Notes: generated by a model not told the origin, from the letters alone. Shown: positions 16,125 to 24,219, numbered from the stretch's first letter. The stretch: DNA of 64,000 nucleotides from an uncultured Acidimicrobiales bacterium (GCA_937922785.1 CALAJQ010000029.1:1-64000), one strand, 5' to 3'. Numbers and translations are program-made.

Positions 16125-17729
16125 ATGGCAAAGTTCTCTGCGAAGAATGTTCGCACCAATCCAATTTCAGCGATCAAGACCTTGCGCACTCGCGCCCTGA
16201 CTCACGAGCGGGGACTCGGCTACGAGCCGAACCTCGAAACTGAGCTGTTCCTCATGGCCGCTACTTACATGGCGGGCGAGAACTCGTTCTACGAGTCGGC
16301 GTCAGCTCGCGAAGAGCGCTTCGTTGATCTCGTACATCAAGTGACGGCTGACAACCCAGACTTCATCGTTCGCTTTGCCCCATACCTGCGTAACGAACTG
16401 AAGATCCGTTCTGCATCAGTAATGCTGGCGGCTGAGTATGTGGCCGCTGGCGGCGAAGGTGGCCGAGCTGTTGTGAACTCTGTGCTTCAGCGTGGTGATG
16501 AGCCCGCCGAAATGCTGGGCTACTGGCAGTCCCGGTACGGACGTTCAATGAAGATGGCAGTCAAGCGAGGCATCGCTGACGCGGTCGTTCGTCTATACAA
16601 CGAACGTTCTGCTCTTCGATACGACGGCACGGGCCGTGGCATTCGAATGGCTGACGTAATCGAGCTAACCCACCCAAAGACGCGTGATGCACAGCAGAAC
16701 GCACTCTTCAAGTGGCTACTCGATCATCGTCACCACAACGATGCCGTGGCCGATCCACGCCTGCTGCCCGTATTGGCGGCAGCTAAGGCTCAAGCCGACG
16801 TTGCACCCGAAGCACGTCGTGAAGCTCTCCGTGAGAACGGCCCCGAAGCACTGGCAAAGGCCGGCGTTTCTTGGGAACGTCTCTCGGCTTGGCTTGGCGA
16901 TGGCATGGACGCTGAAGCGTGGGAATCAGTAATTCCCACGATGGGCGTCATGGCGTTGATTCGTAACCTGCGCAACTTCGACGAGCAAGGCGTAAGCCAA
17001 GCAGCGATTGATGTTGTAACAGATCGAATCACCCATGCTGCCTCGGTGGCACGGGCTCGAATCTTCCCGTACCAGGTGTGGGCTGCCTACAAGTACGCTC
17101 CGTCTGACACTTGGAAGACTGCGCTCGGTACGACTCTGCAACTTACTACTGCCAACGTGCCTCGACTTGATCGAACCCTTGTGGTTATCGACATGTCGGG
17201 CTCGATGCAGGCGCCGGTTGCAGGCAAGTCAAGGATGTCTCGAGTTGAGGTTGCGTCGCTAATGGCTTCGGTCACGGCGGCTCGCTCACCTAAGACTGAC
17301 GTTGTGATCTTCGGACACTCGAACAAGACAGTGAAGCTTCCGAAGGGAGCATCGGTGCTTGGAAACGTGGAACGGATCATGGCTCTGCTTGGTTCGGTTG
17401 GTCACGCAACTTATGGCCACACCGCGATTCGCGACCACTTCGACGCTCGTCGTCACGACCGAGTTGTGATGTTCACAGATGACCAGATGCAAGACGCTGG
17501 TCGCGTAAACATCGACAACGTCCCGGTCATTTACACAATCGATCTTGCTGGGTATCGACCTCGGTCAATGCCAACAGGATCAAAGGGTCGATACACCCTT
17601 GCCGGATTCTCCGACGCAACCTTCACTTTGATGGAAACATTGGAGTCAGGGCCGTTCGGCTTCGCCTCACTAACCGAGTTTCGGCCTAGCGGCCAAAACC
17701 TCGCAGCCGACGGAGACTGGCCGTTCTAA
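16125..17729 (+). CDS. rsr: TROVE-domain protein (Ro60/Rsr)
   Basis: Ro60 orthologue: a ring of HEAT-like repeats that binds misfolded or damaged RNA ends and, in bacteria such as Deinococcus and Salmonella, Y RNAs that tether it to PNPase. The 534 residues comprise the TROVE domain (about 1-340, starting NPISAIKTLRTRALTHERGLGYEPN) and a von Willebrand A domain whose MIDAS motif DMSGS begins near residue 356, with the later TDD loop. I chose ATG 16125 (MAKFSAKN). The frame is open to 16059, but the added residues are low complexity. It is followed by a structured segment and rtcB, the order seen in the Salmonella rsr-Y RNA-rtcBA locus. Confidence 0.92.
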   Translation: MAKFSAKNVRTNPISAIKTLRTRALTHERGLGYEPNLETELFLMAATYMAGENSFYESASAREERFVDLVHQVTADNPDFIVRFAPYLRNELKIRSASVMLAAEYVAAGGEGGRAVVNSVLQRGDEPAEMLGYWQSRYGRSMKMAVKRGIADAVVRLYNERSALRYDGTGRGIRMADVIELTHPKTRDAQQNALFKWLLDHRHHNDAVADPRLLPVLAAAKAQADVAPEARREALRENGPEALAKAGVSWERLSAWLGDGMDAEAWESVIPTMGVMALIRNLRNFDEQGVSQAAIDVVTDRITHAASVARARIFPYQVWAAYKYAPSDTWKTALGTTLQLTTANVPRLDRTLVVIDMSGSMQAPVAGKSRMSRVEVASLMASVTAARSPKTDVVIFGHSNKTVKLPKGASVLGNVERIMALLGSVGHATYGHTAIRDHFDARRHDRVVMFTDDQMQDAGRVNIDNVPVIYTIDLAGYRPRSMPTGSKGRYTLAGFSDATFTLMETLESGPFGFASLTEFRPSGQNLAADGDWPF

Positions 17730-17757
17730 CTATCAAGCAATAAAACAAAAACACCAA

Positions 17758-17815
17758 GCCCGTTTCCCGGCTACAGAGCCGGCCACGCAGGCGGCCTCCG
17801 TGGCCGGGGAACGGC
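17758..17815 (+). ncRNA. Three-way-junction RNA, candidate Y-RNA-like or rtcB leader
   Basis: Between the TROVE and rtcB genes the sequence tiles perfectly into three helices with no unpaired junction bases. P1 pairs 17758-17768 with 17806-17815 (one bulged C, one U-G). P2 is GGCT-acag-AGCC (17769-17780). P3 is GGCCACG (17781-17787) with CGTGGCC (17799-17805) around an 11-nt loop. An alternative 6-bp P2 and 9-bp P3 compete with P1, so switching is possible. In other bacteria this position holds Y RNAs. Identity as a Y RNA is inference; it may instead be a leader of rtcB, whose ATG is 10 nt downstream. Confidence 0.5.
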
Positions 17816-17820
17816 AAGAA
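17791..17820 (+). promoter_or_regulatory. Leader element shared with HNH gene, copy 2
   Basis: The second copy of the 30-nt block found at 15405-15434, differing by a single A/G. Here it forms the 3' half of the three-way junction (P3 loop, P3', P1') and ends 5 nt before the rtcB ATG. No independent Shine-Dalgarno site is visible, so folding of P1 would directly affect access to the start. Confidence 0.6.
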
Positions 17821-17825
17821 CTCTC

Positions 17826-19055
17826 ATGACTAACGAAAACGCAAACACACCGGTTCGAGACAACGATGTCCTTTCATGGGCGACTGACCTGGACCCGCAG
17901 ACTTTGGCCCAGGCTCATCGGACTGCCGCGCTAGACATCGTTCATAAGCCGTTAGCTCTAATGCCTGACGCTCACCTTGGCATCGGCGCAACCGTCGGTT
18001 CGGTTGTGGCCACCGAAGGTTCGATCATCCCCGCCGCGGTTGGCGTGGACATCGGTTGTGGCATGGTCGCTCAGAAGACAATCTTCACGCGAGATCAGGT
18101 CGATGCTCATCTTCCAAAGATTCATGACGGCATCCGCAAGGCTGTGCCGTCAGGTCAGCCAAAGTCGGGCAACCGACGGTCGGGTTCACACAAGGTCGGT
18201 GTTCGATCAAAGGCTTTGGATCGACTGGTTCGGGACGCGCCACATGTTGAGAGCGACAAGTTCAACTCGGGCAAGATCGCGGCTCAGTTCGGAACACTTG
18301 GTGGTGGAAACCACTTCGTTGAGCTGACCGTTGATGAAGACGATCGGGTTTGGATTGTCCTGCACTCGGGGTCACGCGGCCCTGGAAACTTGTTTGCCCA
18401 GCAGCACATCGGGCGAGCTCGAAACCAGATGAAGCGTGTTCTCGACAACCCACTGGAAGACCCGGACCTCGCTCACGTAGTTGAGGGAACCGATGAGTTC
18501 AAGGAGTACATCGAAGGCATGCTTTGGGCACAGGACTACGCGCTCGAAAACCGCGGCCAGATGATGATTGCAGTTGCCGGGGTCTTGGCGGAAGTCATGA
18601 CTGACGGCGCTGGTCACAAGTCTGGCGATGCTGTTACAGCGGGTCGCCAAATTCAGTGTCATCACAACTATGCGAGCTGTGAAGAGCATCACGGTGTTGA
18701 GATGTGGGTTACCCGTAAGGGCGCCATCGATGCATCGGAAGGTAAGTGGGGAGTCATTCCCGGTTCGATGGCGACAGGTTCGTTCATCGTGTCAGGACTG
18801 GGTAACCCCGACTCATATCGATCAGCATCACACGGCGCTGGTCGGCGATTGTCACGACGTGCTGCTCGCAAGCAATTGAGCACCAAGTCTTTGATTGAAG
18901 CAATGGACGGCATTGCCTGGAATGACGATGCTGACGCGCTGCTTGATGAGCACCCCGATGCGTACAAGGACATTGGTGAGGTGATGGACAACCAGGCGGA
19001 TCTCGTAAAGATCGAACACCGCCTCGAAACGATCCTGAACTACAAGGGCACATAA
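17826..19055 (+). CDS. rtcB: RNA-splicing ligase RtcB
   Basis: Joins 2',3'-cyclic phosphate (or 3'-phosphate) RNA ends to 5'-hydroxyl ends using GTP and Mn2+, as in repair of cleaved tRNA or rRNA. The 409 residues contain all key motifs: D75/C78 in GVDIGCGM, LGGGNHFVEL, HSGSRG, CHHNYA, IPGSMATGSFIVSG and the guanylylated H336 in SASHGAGRRLSRR. No archease gene or rtcA cyclase is adjacent. It follows the TROVE gene by 96 bp and was probably transcribed with it. Length and motif set fit the shorter bacterial RtcB subfamily. Confidence 0.95.
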   Translation: MTNENANTPVRDNDVLSWATDLDPQTLAQAHRTAALDIVHKPLALMPDAHLGIGATVGSVVATEGSIIPAAVGVDIGCGMVAQKTIFTRDQVDAHLPKIHDGIRKAVPSGQPKSGNRRSGSHKVGVRSKALDRLVRDAPHVESDKFNSGKIAAQFGTLGGGNHFVELTVDEDDRVWIVLHSGSRGPGNLFAQQHIGRARNQMKRVLDNPLEDPDLAHVVEGTDEFKEYIEGMLWAQDYALENRGQMMIAVAGVLAEVMTDGAGHKSGDAVTAGRQIQCHHNYASCEEHHGVEMWVTRKGAIDASEGKWGVIPGSMATGSFIVSGLGNPDSYRSASHGAGRRLSRRAARKQLSTKSLIEAMDGIAWNDDADALLDEHPDAYKDIGEVMDNQADLVKIEHRLETILNYKGT

Positions 19056-19057
19056 GC

Positions 19058-19567
19058 GTGAACTTCCCTCGTACCTTCGTTCGGTTGATGCTGGCCGTCT
19101 GTGTCGCAGCGAGTTGTTCGCAAAGCGCAGACGGCCAGTTAGACCCCGGCGTGTTGGCCAGCCTCGAAGAGCAATCGGTCAAAGTTACTGTCGATCGGTG
19201 GCAAGACGATGCGGGCCAGATCTTGCTTCGCGCAACCTTTGAGCCGACCGAATCGGGCCTACACCTTTACGATGTCGACCTACCTCCAACCGGTGTTCAG
19301 GGTGTCGGCCGCCCAACGCGACTTGCTGTCATCGCCGACCCAACAGCCACTCCAAATGCTGATTTGAAGCCTATGCCATTGTTGATCGACGCGTTTGAGG
19401 AACCTCTCAGCATCTATCCCGATAGCGCTGTGACTCTGGTTCTCAAGAGCCCGCTCGTTGAGGCCGATAACGGATCCATAGAAATTTCGATCACCTACAT
19501 GGCGTGCTACACCGACGGCGGCTGCAAGTTTCCCGTTGAGGACCGCCGCTTCCTAATCACTTGGTGA
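19058..19567 (+). CDS. Exported lipoprotein, DsbD N-terminal-domain-like
   Basis: A 169-residue protein with a signal peptide ending in a lipobox (VAASC, C20). The mature part is beta-rich. The C-terminal ITYMACYTDGGCKFPVEDRRFLI, with C150 and C156, resembles the YxxC...C motif of the nDsbD/DsbD-alpha fold that relays electrons to periplasmic thiol oxidoreductases. The GTG start lies 2 bp after the rtcB stop, so it is in the same operon. The assignment to the DsbD-alpha fold is by motif only. Confidence 0.6.
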   Translation: MNFPRTFVRLMLAVCVAASCSQSADGQLDPGVLASLEEQSVKVTVDRWQDDAGQILLRATFEPTESGLHLYDVDLPPTGVQGVGRPTRLAVIADPTATPNADLKPMPLLIDAFEEPLSIYPDSAVTLVLKSPLVEADNGSIEISITYMACYTDGGCKFPVEDRRFLITW

Positions 19568-19602
19568 CCAGCCACCACCAATCTCTTTGAAAGCACCCTC
19601 AC

Positions 19603-20208
19603 ATGAAACTCCCACGAATCAAGGCCGTCGTTACCGGGCTGGTACTTCTCTCAGGCGCATGCGCCGCCGAGTCAGAACCCGCCGCCGTCGCTACTACTGC
19701 GCAGGTAGAAACTACTGAAGCACCCACCACGACTACTGCGCCAACAACGACTCAAGCACCCACCACGACTGCTGCGCCGACAACAACCGAAGCTTCCACA
19801 ACGTCGGTCCCACCAAAGCTGTATGAGGTCGGAATCTATGATCCCGAACGCGACCCTCAGACTGATCTCGAAGCAGCACAATTACGCGCATCGACCGAAG
19901 GCAAACAAGTGATCTTGGAAGTTGGTGGTGACTGGTGTCCCGATTGTGTGAACCTTGTTGCCTTCTTGGAGGCCAATCCAGAGGTAAACGCACAACTTGC
20001 CGAACGTTTCGTGATGGTGAAAGTGAACCTCTCTGCTGAGAACGAAAACAAAGAATTTCTATCTGGCTATCCCGCCTTTGAATGGGTTCCGCACTTCTAC
20101 ATCGTCAATGCCGACGGGTCGTTAGCGGAGTCTTATGACACCCGCGGCCTCCAGGAGAATACGAAGTTCACGGTCGCCGCTTTCGATGCTTTCCTAGCGG
20201 GTCGCTAG
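19603..20208 (+). CDS. Thioredoxin-like lipoprotein
   Basis: A 201-residue protein. Signal peptide with lipobox LSGAC (C20), a Thr/Pro-rich spacer made of APTTT repeats (40-68), then a thioredoxin-fold domain with the active-site-like WCPDC at 111-115 and the cis-proline region VPHFYI. This is the DUF255/thioredoxin_7-like pattern of exported thiol-disulfide proteins. Placed directly after the DsbD-alpha-like lipoprotein, the two may form an extracytoplasmic reducing pair. No membrane electron carrier (CcdA/DsbD-beta) is nearby. Confidence 0.75.
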   Translation: MKLPRIKAVVTGLVLLSGACAAESEPAAVATTAQVETTEAPTTTTAPTTTQAPTTTAAPTTTEASTTSVPPKLYEVGIYDPERDPQTDLEAAQLRASTEGKQVILEVGGDWCPDCVNLVAFLEANPEVNAQLAERFVMVKVNLSAENENKEFLSGYPAFEWVPHFYIVNADGSLAESYDTRGLQENTKFTVAAFDAFLAGR

Positions 20209-20213
20209 CCACT

Positions 20214-20229
20214 TTTGAGACTTGACCGC
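20214..20229. repeat. Dispersed repeat, half copy D
   Basis: TTTGAGACTTGACCGC matches the second block of the DnaA-box repeat in 14 of 16 positions. The DnaA-box half is absent, since coding sequence of the thioredoxin-like gene occupies that position. It sits in the 29-bp gap between two convergent stop codons. Confidence 0.65.
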
Positions 20230-20237
20230 CTAGGCAG

Positions 20238-21527
20238 TTAGCTTGCTGCGGCGAAGCTTTCGTTGAGAATGCGGAAGCCTTCTTCGATGTCGGTCTCGGT
20301 CGCTACCAGCGGCACCAACACTCGGATGCAGTTGGAGTCAACGCCGGCGCCCATGATTATCAGCCCACGGGAAAAGGCCTCCTCGACGATCTTGGCAGTA
20401 GTTGCTGCGTCGGGCTTGCCGCTGCTGTCCACCACTTCAATTGCCTGCATAGGGCCGAGACCACGGACCTCTCCAATTGAAGGGTTCTTAGCTGCCAGGT
20501 CCTGCAGGCGTGCCATCATGCGCTCGCCCAGAGCTTTGGCCGAGTCTTGGAAGTCAGAATCGAGCACCTGGCCGATTGCGACTTTTGCTGCGGCGCAAGA
20601 AAGCGGATTGCCGCCATAAGTTCCGCCGATCCCACCCTTGTGGACCGAGTCCATGATCTCGGCCCTGCCAGTGACTCCAGAGATTGGAAGACCGCCACCC
20701 ATCGACTTGCCCCAGGTCATGAGGTCAGGCTCTATCCCGTAGTGGGAAATTGCCGATGGCATTCCGGTTCTGCCCATTCCCGACTGGACTTCATCAGCTA
20801 TCACCAAGATGCCGTGCTCAGCTGCGATCTCAGCGACCCGGGCTGGGTAGTCCTCAGGCATGGGCAAGAAGCCACCTTCGCCCTGAACTGGTTCAAAGAT
20901 GATTGCTGCCACATTGGTCGGATCAACCTGGTTCTTAAGAAGCCGATGCAGCCCGTCGATTGCGTCATCGCTGGAGATCCCACGGAACGGGTAAGGGCCC
21001 GTCGAGCGGTAAATCTCAGGAGCGAATGGTCCCATGCCCAGCTTGTAAGGGCGGACTTTTGCGGTGAGGGTCATGGTCAACAAAGTACGACCGTGGAATG
21101 CGTTGTCGAGACAGACAATGCCCTGACGCTTGGTGTAATAGCGTGCGATCTTCACTGCGTTTTCAACCGCTTCGGCACCCGAGTTCAGCAGTATGGCCTT
21201 CTTGTCGAAGTCGCCTGGATGACATTGGGCCAGCAGTCGGCATACGTCTACATAAGGCTCATATGAACTGAAGCTGAAGCACTGGTGCAAATAGTGGTCA
21301 AGCTGTTCCCTAACGGCTGCTACAACCTCAGGATTGGTATGACCGTGATTCGCTGTACCGATGCCACCGACGAAGTCGAGAAACTCTCGCCCATCAACAT
21401 CCCAGATTCTCGCCCCGAGGGCCCGTTCAACAAAGAAGGGCCGACCTGCTGTGCCTGAGGCAACCCAACGATCTCGATCGGCAGCAAGACGCTCGGTGTT
21501 GGGTAGAGGTGTGGCTTGTGTGTTCAT
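20238..21527 (-). CDS. gabT: 4-aminobutyrate aminotransferase-type class III transaminase
   Basis: A PLP-dependent class III aminotransferase of 429 residues. Landmarks are GGIGTANHGHTNPEVV (54-69), NSGAEAVENAVKIAR (115-129), D245 in IADEVQSGMGRTG and the PLP lysine K274 in TWGKSMGGGLP. Overall similarity is to GabT/PuuE, which convert 4-aminobutyrate and 2-oxoglutarate to succinate semialdehyde and glutamate; other omega-amino acids are possible substrates. I chose ATG 21527; the frame extends to 21614 across the promoter. A succinate-semialdehyde dehydrogenase is not nearby. An operator-like palindrome precedes the gene. Confidence 0.85.
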   Translation of the reverse strand: MNTQATPLPNTERLAADRDRWVASGTAGRPFFVERALGARIWDVDGREFLDFVGGIGTANHGHTNPEVVAAVREQLDHYLHQCFSFSSYEPYVDVCRLLAQCHPGDFDKKAILLNSGAEAVENAVKIARYYTKRQGIVCLDNAFHGRTLLTMTLTAKVRPYKLGMGPFAPEIYRSTGPYPFRGISSDDAIDGLHRLLKNQVDPTNVAAIIFEPVQGEGGFLPMPEDYPARVAEIAAEHGILVIADEVQSGMGRTGMPSAISHYGIEPDLMTWGKSMGGGLPISGVTGRAEIMDSVHKGGIGGTYGGNPLSCAAAKVAIGQVLDSDFQDSAKALGERMMARLQDLAAKNPSIGEVRGLGPMQAIEVVDSSGKPDAATTAKIVEEAFSRGLIIMGAGVDSNCIRVLVPLVATETDIEEGFRILNESFAAAS

Positions 21528-21550
21528 CGATGAACCCTTCTGTCCAAATC

Positions 21551-21594
21551 GTTTGGTACCAAACAATCTATATTTGTTGCTTGCAGTAGTCCAA
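21551..21594 (-). promoter_or_regulatory. gabT promoter with palindromic operator
   Basis: On the minus strand TTGGAC (21589-21594) and TATAGA (21567-21572) form -35 and -10 boxes with a 16-bp spacer. Directly downstream, over the expected start point, lies the perfect 14-bp palindrome GTTTGGTACCAAAC (21551-21564). A related half-site (CCAAACGTTT) lies at 21591-21600. This is the classic layout for a repressor site. The repressor gene is not in the adjacent DNA. Confidence 0.6.
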
Positions 21595-21606
21595 ACGTTT
21601 CTGTAG

Positions 21607-21650
21607 TTATCCACAGAAACGCGAGTTAGCCAACTTCGAAACTTGACCCC
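21607..21650. repeat. Dispersed DnaA-box repeat, copy C
   Basis: TTATCCACA (21607-21615) plus G, an 18-bp spacer, then TTCGAAACTTGACCCC (21635-21650; two changes from copy A). It lies between the gabT promoter and the stop codon of the pirin gene, which begins 2 bp beyond it, the same abutment as at pheA. Confidence 0.78.
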
Positions 21651-21652
21651 AT

Positions 21653-22690
21653 TTAGCGTTCTTCTTTGGTGCCGTCGGCGTGGATTGCGAAACGGCCTAG
21701 GTCAGCGGCGTGGGTGGGATCATCTGATGGCCAAGGCCATCCGCCAAATTCTGTGCGGCGATAGTCATCAAAGGCCTGCCGGATCTCTTCGTCGGTGTTC
21801 ATTACAAAGGGTCCATATTGGGCGACCGGCTCACCGATTGGACGGCCTTGCAGCATCACCAACTCAACAGCCTGGTCCCCGGCTCCGAGCGACACCGCAA
21901 CGTCTGAGTCCACCACGATTCCGGTATCAACATCAAAGCTTTGCGCCCCAACTGTCAAGCCTGAGCCTTCGTACAGATAAAGCGTACGAACCGTTTCCGC
22001 GCCAGCAGCGGCCGGAAGCTCAAGACTCGCACCAGCCTCGATTCTGATATGCCAAATTGCTAAATCAGCCTCTGGCCTAGAGGCCCAGGAATTCGGCGGC
22101 GGCGCAGGCGCCGGAGGCAGTTCGCCGTAGGTCCCAACGATGGTCGTGATAGTGGCCTCTCCCCCATTTGAATCGGCCACTACCACGCTCGGAATATCTT
22201 CGTTCCACAACATCGTAAAGTACGGATCAACCATCTTGTCTTCGGCCGGCAAATTGAGCCAAACCTGAAACATTTGCATCGGATTGGGGCTGTCAGTGTT
22301 CACAAGCGGGAACATTTCGGCGTGAACAATTCCTTTGCCGGCAGTCATCCATTGCACGTCGCCAGCCCCAAAACGAGCGGTTGCGCCCAACGAGTCGGCG
22401 TGATCGATCAGGCCGCGACGTACAAAACTGACTGTCTCAAATCCGCGGTGGGGATGCTGAGGGAAGCCAGGGATGTGAGAACCGTGGTACATGTTCCAGC
22501 CATCGACTCCAGCAAAGTCGTTTCCGATGCTACGGCCAGAAAGCGAGGCATCAGGTGACATATCGTTGCGGGCCGAAGGGTATTTGTCATCGTGGTGAGC
22601 GCAAAATAGAAACGGGTCAACCGTCGGCCATTGTGTCCCTAAAGGAACAGATTGGCGAACCGGTCCGATGGAATCGGAGTTTTCAGGCAT
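21653..22690 (-). CDS. Pirin family protein
   Basis: A 345-residue bicupin of the pirin family, longer than the usual 230-290. The N-terminal cupin carries the metal-binding block HPHRGFETVSFVRRG and the GDVQWMTAGKGIVHAEMFP segment. Bacterial pirins bind Fe or other metals, and some have quercetinase activity. The C-terminal extension past the second cupin is rich in Asp/Trp (PWPSDDPTHAADLGRF). No functional partner is adjacent. Confidence 0.85.
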   Translation of the reverse strand: MPENSDSIGPVRQSVPLGTQWPTVDPFLFCAHHDDKYPSARNDMSPDASLSGRSIGNDFAGVDGWNMYHGSHIPGFPQHPHRGFETVSFVRRGLIDHADSLGATARFGAGDVQWMTAGKGIVHAEMFPLVNTDSPNPMQMFQVWLNLPAEDKMVDPYFTMLWNEDIPSVVVADSNGGEATITTIVGTYGELPPAPAPPPNSWASRPEADLAIWHIRIEAGASLELPAAAGAETVRTLYLYEGSGLTVGAQSFDVDTGIVVDSDVAVSLGAGDQAVELVMLQGRPIGEPVAQYGPFVMNTDEEIRQAFDDYRRTEFGGWPWPSDDPTHAADLGRFAIHADGTKEER

Positions 22691-22723
22691 GCTCTAAGTC
22701 TAAGAGCGCCTGGTCGTGCGCAA

Positions 22724-23983
22724 CTAGCTGCCGACGTACCAGAACTCAATTGCGGCGCCCAACTCGTTGTCAGAGCGCAAGGCCTTCCACGCTGTGATTT
22801 CAGCCTTGCTTGGCATCCTGTCATAGCGCAAAAGGGTGAGCGCTGTTATTTCGGACCGGTTACGCGTCAGGTTGCGCATCTCAAGGCTTTCGGTGAATTG
22901 AACCACAATCGAGCCGCGATCTAGCTGGCCCGATTCGAGCAACGAGAGCCAATACGCCTTGCCTTCTTCATCTGAAGGCCGATCCAACACATTGGTGTAA
23001 AGCTCGTCCAGGAATATTCCGAACTCAACGTCTCCGTAGGAGTTCACGAATTCGTTTCCAAGCGCAAAGTTCTCGGCAATGACGTTCACGTCAGTCCCGT
23101 CGCCGCTAACTCCTAGCCAGTACTCAAGACCTTCCTGATCCGCCGTTCGCTGGAAGAAGGCAAAGTAAAGCCGGTCGATGACTCCAGCCGCAGAGAACTC
23201 CCCTACTCGAGGAGCTATCGATTGCCACAGCCCGTTTTGACGAATGTCGGCGGCAAACAGGGTGCGCTCGGTTGGCGTAGCCGATCTTCCATACGTTGTC
23301 TGGTAAAGATCTTCGGCCAACTCGTCAAAGGAGCTCCATGGAGCTACGAGTTCTGGATTTACCAAAGGCCCACTGACTACAACTTGCAGCGCAGCGTCAA
23401 CCGACGGCGTCGGGTTGATCGGCGTCACGCCAGATCCAGTTGGCTTGTAAATCTCAAAGTGAAGGTGCGGAGTTGTGTGCTCGGCATTGCCGCCGTCGCC
23501 CATGAAGCCGATGAACTCGCCTTCGCTAACCGTGAAGCCGTGCTCGAACTTCTTGGTGGACGGGTTCCACGCATCACATATTCGGGCTGAGAAGGTATCG
23601 GTGCAGGTAGCCAACTTGTCGTCGGTGCCGGGGGTGTCATTGTTGAAGTGGATGTACTGATATTGCCAACCGTCGGCATCCTCAAGCTTCAAAATGGAGC
23701 CCCGTGCGTTATCAAATCGGCCCCAGGCAATTACCGAGTCCTTAACTGCCACCATGGGAATCATCTTCGAGCCCAGCATGTCAACGCCGATGTGGGAACG
23801 CCCGCCACCACGAGGGGCACCCCATGTGTCTGACCAGCGGACCTGATCTATATAGGCCGGATCGATCGGCAGTGTTATTGGTCGAACTTCGCTTGCAGTG
23901 GCCGGCAAAGGCGCCAACGCTGGGCCGATGAGGGCGAGCAGGCCCAGCACTGCTATAGAAATTGTCTCCCGAACGCTCCGCAC
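22724..23983 (-). CDS. Secreted M23 peptidase with DUF4214 domain
   Basis: A 419-residue exported protein. After a signal peptide (1-30) comes a LytM/M23 zinc metallopeptidase domain with HxxxD H64/D68 (RSHIGVDM) and HLHFE H173-H175, so peptidoglycan cross-bridge hydrolysis or a cell-wall regulatory role is expected. Residues about 215-419 carry DUF4214-type helical repeats (LYQTTYGRSATPTERT, LYFAFFQRTADQEGLEYWL, LYTNVLDRPSDEEGKAYWL), common in Acidimicrobiia surface proteins. The loop between the M23 motifs contains a likely disulphide pair (C127, C136). Confidence 0.85.
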   Translation of the reverse strand: MRSVRETISIAVLGLLALIGPALAPLPATASEVRPITLPIDPAYIDQVRWSDTWGAPRGGGRSHIGVDMLGSKMIPMVAVKDSVIAWGRFDNARGSILKLEDADGWQYQYIHFNNDTPGTDDKLATCTDTFSARICDAWNPSTKKFEHGFTVSEGEFIGFMGDGGNAEHTTPHLHFEIYKPTGSGVTPINPTPSVDAALQVVVSGPLVNPELVAPWSSFDELAEDLYQTTYGRSATPTERTLFAADIRQNGLWQSIAPRVGEFSAAGVIDRLYFAFFQRTADQEGLEYWLGVSGDGTDVNVIAENFALGNEFVNSYGDVEFGIFLDELYTNVLDRPSDEEGKAYWLSLLESGQLDRGSIVVQFTESLEMRNLTRNRSEITALTLLRYDRMPSKAEITAWKALRSDNELGAAIEFWYVGS

Positions 23984-24219
23984 TTGAGCAACCCGCCTTG
24001 TATTGATGCCGTGAACGCAAAGTTCTTCGGCACGACTTGCCCCACAACTGAGCGTCGTCTCGAATTTGTAACACTTTCCTATCCGATGTCATTACCCAAG
24101 CGCAACCGAGACGTCAGCTAAATTGACCGCAGAGAGTCCGCAGTAGTGGATTCCGCCAGGGTTAGCTACCCTTTGTGAGCTGCGGAGCGTTCAGACTCTG
24201 TACTAATTCGAGGTTCGTT

